Part shown: positions 60,919 to 64,000 of the stretch, piece by piece
How the letters are laid out: each line of letters opens with the position of its first letter
How positions within the stretch are numbered: position 1 is the first letter of the stretch
Source of the DNA: JABDQZ01 sp050049775
GTDB lineage: Bacteria; Pseudomonadota; Gammaproteobacteria; Chromatiales; Chromatiaceae
DNA length: 64,000 bases
NCBI GenBank assembly: GCA_050049775.1
Contig: JASFVP010000009.1
Location: 1-64,000 of the forward strand
Direction of reading: 5' to 3'
Program-made: the position numbers and the translations under genes
Notes under the pieces: model-generated
Database searches by the model: none
Seen by the model: only the letters and a program-made list of their open reading frames with translations
Told to the model about the DNA's origin: nothing

Positions 60919-62403
60919 TCAGCCTGCCGGTTTCACCGCCGCCTGTTTACGGGCTTCAATACGTGACAGAAATTCCTGCATCATGCTGTCGTACAGCTGC
61001 TCACCGAGCACTTCGTCTTCAACGTCGACATCGATGCTCGGATTGTCATTGACCTCAATGACCACCACGCCATGATCGGTTTGCTTGAGGTCCACACCAT
61101 ACAGGCCGTTGCCAATCAGGTTGGCGGCCTTGATCGCGGTGCTGACCACTTCGGGTGGCGCGTCTGCCACCGCAAAGGTGCGGTGATCACCTTCCTTTTC
61201 GGCACTGGCATGATCGTAAATCTGCCAGTGATCCTTGCTCATAAAATACTGACAGACATACAGCGGCTTACCATTGAGCACGCCGACGCGCCAATCAAAC
61301 GGCGTGTAGGTATAGGCCTGGCCGAGTAACAGGTCGGATCCCTTGAACAGACGCCGCGCCACCTGCTCGAGCTGCTGACGGCTCTCGACCTTGTAAACAC
61401 CGAGCGAGAAGGAACCGTCCGGCACCTTGATCACCAGTGGATAACCCAGCCTGCTTTCCAGCTCATCAAGACTGCCGGCGCGCACCACCACGGTTTCCGG
61501 CGCGGCGATGCGGTGCAGCTTTAACAGTTCCGCCAGATAGATTTTATTGGTGCAGCGCAGAATCGAATCCGGATCATCGATCACCACCAGGCCTTCGGCC
61601 GCCGCCTTGCGTGCAAAGCGATAGGTGTGGTGATCAATGGCGGTGGTTTCACGAATGAACAAGGCATCGAATTCACCAAGCCGCGCAAAGTCCTTGCGCG
61701 TGATCAACTCGGCATCAAAACCAAATTTTTTGGCCGCACGCACAAACAGTTTCAGCGCTTTCGGATCTGAAGGCGGCATATCCTCATCCGGGTTGTGCAG
61801 GATCGCCAGGTCATAACGCCCCTGGCGTTTCTGCCGCGGCGCCCGCCAGCGCTTGCTCAGGTATCCCTTTAACGCCTCGCCGAATTCCTCTTCCTGGTCC
61901 TCGGCAAGATCCTGGATGCCCAACGCACGAATAGCGGTAATTCGCCAGACCAGTTTTTTCTCGAACACCACACGCATGAGCGGCGCACGAAACAATTCAA
62001 ACAATTCGCGTCCCAGGGTCTGAAAATCACGTAACAGGGAAAAACCGAACATGATGGTGACGCTGAACGAGGTGGTCTCCACACCTTTATGGCGCTTGCC
62101 GAGAATGCGCTGCACGCGTTTATCGAGATCTTCGGTTTCCAGCGAGTACAGCGACTTGCGGCTCAGGTCCCGCAGGCTGCGCACCGACGGAATCACCTTG
62201 TGACCGCGTGCTTCGGCCAGCAGCGAACAGTAATAGCCCTCCCCCAGATACTTCTGCGAGCGACACAGATTAACGATATGCAGTCCCTTTTTCTGTTGCC
62301 AGGACGGTTCGGTCAGGTACTCGGCGGCGGTCACCACCGGGTAACCTTCGATCTGGTCTTTCCAGTAACTGATCTTTTCCACCAGCAGTACGTGCTCAGG
62401 CAT
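60919..62403 (-). CDS. RimK-type ATP-grasp ligase with N-terminal RLAN-like domain
   Basis: 494 residues. The C-terminal 300 residues are an ATP-grasp of the RimK group (DALFIRETTAIDHHTYRFAR, LVIKVPDGSFSLGVYKVESR, VVVIEVNDNPSIDVDVEDEV with metal ligands). The N-terminal 200 residues (KGLHIVNLCRSQKYLGEGYY, ARGHKVIPSVRSLRDLSRKSLYS) form the domain that accompanies RimK-like enzymes of this group. Family members add amino acids to peptides or proteins. Its start overlaps the stop of the GNAT-peptidase gene (ATGCCTGA). The peptide target is not known. Confidence 0.88.
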   Translation of the reverse strand: MPEHVLLVEKISYWKDQIEGYPVVTAAEYLTEPSWQQKKGLHIVNLCRSQKYLGEGYYCSLLAEARGHKVIPSVRSLRDLSRKSLYSLETEDLDKRVQRILGKRHKGVETTSFSVTIMFGFSLLRDFQTLGRELFELFRAPLMRVVFEKKLVWRITAIRALGIQDLAEDQEEEFGEALKGYLSKRWRAPRQKRQGRYDLAILHNPDEDMPPSDPKALKLFVRAAKKFGFDAELITRKDFARLGEFDALFIRETTAIDHHTYRFARKAAAEGLVVIDDPDSILRCTNKIYLAELLKLHRIAAPETVVVRAGSLDELESRLGYPLVIKVPDGSFSLGVYKVESRQQLEQVARRLFKGSDLLLGQAYTYTPFDWRVGVLNGKPLYVCQYFMSKDHWQIYDHASAEKEGDHRTFAVADAPPEVVSTAIKAANLIGNGLYGVDLKQTDHGVVVIEVNDNPSIDVDVEDEVLGEQLYDSMMQEFLSRIEARKQAAVKPAG

Positions 62404-63550
62404 CGGTCTTGTTTCCTGTTTTCATTGTTGTATCCGGGTAAAGCACCACCATGGCCTGCAAACCGACGCGGCCATAACGCGCCATGCTTTCAAATTTATC
62501 CTTGAGAATCGGCATGTGAATCGAGTCAATCAGGGTTTCACCCTCATCATGGTCGATGTAGGGATCGTTGACGTAAATGAAGTTATCATCCGAACCGGTC
62601 ACCACCACCCAGTGTGGCACGCGGGCCTTGTAGATCTGCCAGGAACTGATCAGCACCAGGGGGATGCCGCCGCGTTGCAGACAATCTTCAATTTGCGTCA
62701 CCGTCATATCGCTCGGCAAAATCGGCACACCCCGAGACAGCAGCTGCTCGTGCATGTCCTGTTGCACCAGTTGCATGACTTCTTTTTTCTGCGTGCTGCG
62801 CACCGAATCGCCCAGGTGCGTGCCCTGTTCGTTGACATACACCTCAACACCAAAGCCGCGACTGGCCGCCGCCAGCGCCAGGCCATAAGGACCGCAACCG
62901 CCATGTCCCGAGGTCATGAAAATCGTGGTGGCTTCGCGCCACAGACGCAGCTCCAGCTTGCGCGTCATTTTCATCGCCGGTTGCAATGTCTTCATCGCCA
63001 TCATCAACGCGGCAGCACCGCAAGTGAATTCCAGACTCTGTTCGTAATACGGCACCGGTGCCAGCTCGGGATGCAGGTCCGGCGCCAGCGATTTTTCCAT
63101 GCGCCAGGCATCGGCGTGATCTTCGTAGTAATCGACAAACTCACCAAGCCGGCGATAACCCAGCGATTCGTACAGGCCAACCGCGGCGCGATTGTCCTTG
63201 CGTACTTCCAGGCGCAGATAGGCGCGATGATGCTCCCAGGCCTCGGCCTCGGCGGCTTTCATCAGACGACCGCCTATGCCCTGCCCTCTGGCTTGGGGGG
63301 CCACAGCAATCGAGTACAGACGTGCTACCGAAGTGGCCTGGGAAAACAGCAGCACCACATCGCCGAGCAAGCGGCCCTGTTGTTCAGCCACCAGGATCGA
63401 CGCCTTGCCCTTGGTCAGCAGGTAACGGAATTGCCGCCTGGAAATGCGATCGCTGTCGAAACACTGCTGTTCCAGCTCGACCAGCGCATCCAGGTCGTCC
63501 ATGCTCGCCGGACGCAGGCAAATATCTGCTTCACAACGTTTTGCATCCAT
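62396..63550 (-). CDS. GNAT acetyltransferase-peptidase C39 fusion
   Basis: 384 residues. Residues 10-155 are a RimI-like GNAT (QARGQGIGGRLM acetyl-CoA loop, RLEVRKDNRAAVGLYESLGY). Residues 165-370 resemble a papain-type C39 peptidase: FTCGAAALMMAM places a cysteine near 177, and PHWVVVTGSDD and YVNDPY hold the His and Asp. So an enzyme that may both acetylate and cut a peptide. The ATG overlaps the stop of the RMD1 gene (TGATG), and its own end overlaps the ligase start. The three genes form a tightly linked unit. Confidence 0.88.
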   Translation of the reverse strand: MDAKRCEADICLRPASMDDLDALVELEQQCFDSDRISRRQFRYLLTKGKASILVAEQQGRLLGDVVLLFSQATSVARLYSIAVAPQARGQGIGGRLMKAAEAEAWEHHRAYLRLEVRKDNRAAVGLYESLGYRRLGEFVDYYEDHADAWRMEKSLAPDLHPELAPVPYYEQSLEFTCGAAALMMAMKTLQPAMKMTRKLELRLWREATTIFMTSGHGGCGPYGLALAAASRGFGVEVYVNEQGTHLGDSVRSTQKKEVMQLVQQDMHEQLLSRGVPILPSDMTVTQIEDCLQRGGIPLVLISSWQIYKARVPHWVVVTGSDDNFIYVNDPYIDHDEGETLIDSIHMPILKDKFESMARYGRVGLQAMVVLYPDTTMKTGNKTDA

Positions 63551-64000
63551 CACATGTGCCTGAAAAACAGCTCATACAGGGTCAGGATGATTTCAATCAC
63601 AATCAGGATGACGATGTACCATTCGACCCGCAGGGTGCGGCGATCCTGCAGCAGTCCCAGCAGAGTTTCCGCCGTGCTGCTGATCAGATCCAGCTTGCGC
63701 TCCAGCGCCAGCTGCCGTTCACCGATTTCGTATTCGTTTTCAAGGCGCTGCCACAGACGCTCCAGCTCCGGATGCTCCCACAATACATCCGGCTTTTCGC
63801 CGACCTGGGCGCGCGCCACCATGCGGTGCTGGATCTGCAAAATCTCACCGATGTGTTGCAGCAAGTCATTGGCCTGGCGCGGCAAATGTCCCTTGGCATG
63901 CATGCGCTGCGCCAGCGGTTCGATGCGATCGAAAGCACCGGCGGCCCGCTGTTCGTAGTCATCCAGGAAAACGCTCTTGGCGAGAATGTCGGCGACCACC
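63550..64000 (-). CDS. RMD1/DUF155 family membrane protein (cut by window end)
   Basis: The last 150 residues of a leftward gene; the start lies beyond the window. The sequence has a long helical region (RIEPLAQRMHAKGHLPRQAN, RLWQRLENEYEIGERQLALERKLDLI) and a C-terminal membrane helix (WYIVILIVIEIILTLYELFF), as in RMD1/YAGE-type (DUF155) proteins. In these the membrane helix is at the extreme C terminus. Its stop overlaps the GNAT-C39 start, so it probably begins the operon. Role unknown in bacteria; the yeast homologue acts in mitochondrial and cytoplasmic organisation. Confidence 0.8.
   Translation of the reverse strand, partial: VVADILAKSVFLDDYEQRAAGAFDRIEPLAQRMHAKGHLPRQANDLLQHIGEILQIQHRMVARAQVGEKPDVLWEHPELERLWQRLENEYEIGERQLALERKLDLISSTAETLLGLLQDRRTLRVEWYIVILIVIEIILTLYELFFRHM

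Noticed and set aside
62516..63958. 480-residue open frame on the plus strand
   Set aside because: Antisense to the GNAT-C39 and RMD1 genes, which have clear domain motifs.
1..64000. CRISPR arrays, tRNA and rRNA genes, insertion sequences with transposase
   Set aside because: None found by reading for direct repeats with spacers, T-loop sequences or transposase motifs; the only long repeat pair is at 40-1779.

Overview
The window looks like chromosome of a free-living gammaproteobacterium. This rests on the protein families and on the regulatory logic: sigma-54 promoters with enhancer-binding activator, Fur-type boxes, a bfd/bfr pair, a divergent tesA/ybbAP arrangement, c-di-GMP enzymes and hybrid kinases. 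I cannot name the genus. No rRNA, tRNA or CRISPR array was seen. Most of the window is GC-rich, densely coding and compact; the first 3.7 kb is clearly different.

Bases 1-3700 are accessory DNA: two copies of a roughly 320-base intergenic repeat flank a DUF4253 gene and a 50-residue repeat protein, followed by an AT-rich gene for a large HEPN-type protein. Bases 3750-7505 hold a compact operon with a near-consensus sigma-54 promoter and clustered inverted repeats: an OsmC-like protein, an acyl-CoA-dehydrogenase-fold flavoprotein, a DUF302 protein and a rubredoxin/rubredoxin-reductase fusion. I know of no described pathway with this set. Bases 7511-13507 hold a zinc-sensing diguanylate cyclase, an endonuclease/phosphatase-fold protein, envelope proteins of unknown function and a small cytochrome c.

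Bases 13553-22981 hold a cyanate locus. One transcription unit, read leftward, encodes a Tat-exported binding protein, permease and ATPase, a CobW-type GTPase, a WD40 protein, cyanase and a HupE/UreJ membrane protein, and ends at a U-tailed terminator. It is divergent from a PAS-PAS-AAA-Fis activator. The gap between them carries a sigma-54-like promoter, a palindromic putative activator site and a short leader reading frame with a good ribosome binding site.

Bases 22997-41888 are mixed: AsmA-like protein, phosphoglycerate mutase, arsenic resistance (arsR, arsC, acr3), an MFS transporter, a PhnD-like protein beside a GGDEF/EAL protein, a second zinc-type diguanylate cyclase, acuI-ybbP-ybbA divergent from tesA, a methyltransferase, an iron-dependent alcohol dehydrogenase and a YyaL-type thioredoxin-fold protein. 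Bases 42218-49730 encode two overlapping hybrid histidine kinases; the first is 1725 residues with two different periplasmic binding domains, and the second carries the Hpt domain that the first lacks.

Bases 49808-59106 hold a DUF2061 protein, a Fur-like box, cyclopropane fatty acid synthase, an RND efflux pair, a methyltransferase, two small membrane proteins (one like the ribosomal L7/L12 C-terminal domain) and an RhlE-type helicase. Bases 59380-60902 are iron storage: bfd and two bacterioferritins whose active-site residues are complementary. The window closes with a leftward, overlapping three-gene unit: an RMD1/DUF155 membrane protein (cut by the window end), a GNAT-peptidase C39 fusion and a RimK-type ATP-grasp ligase.
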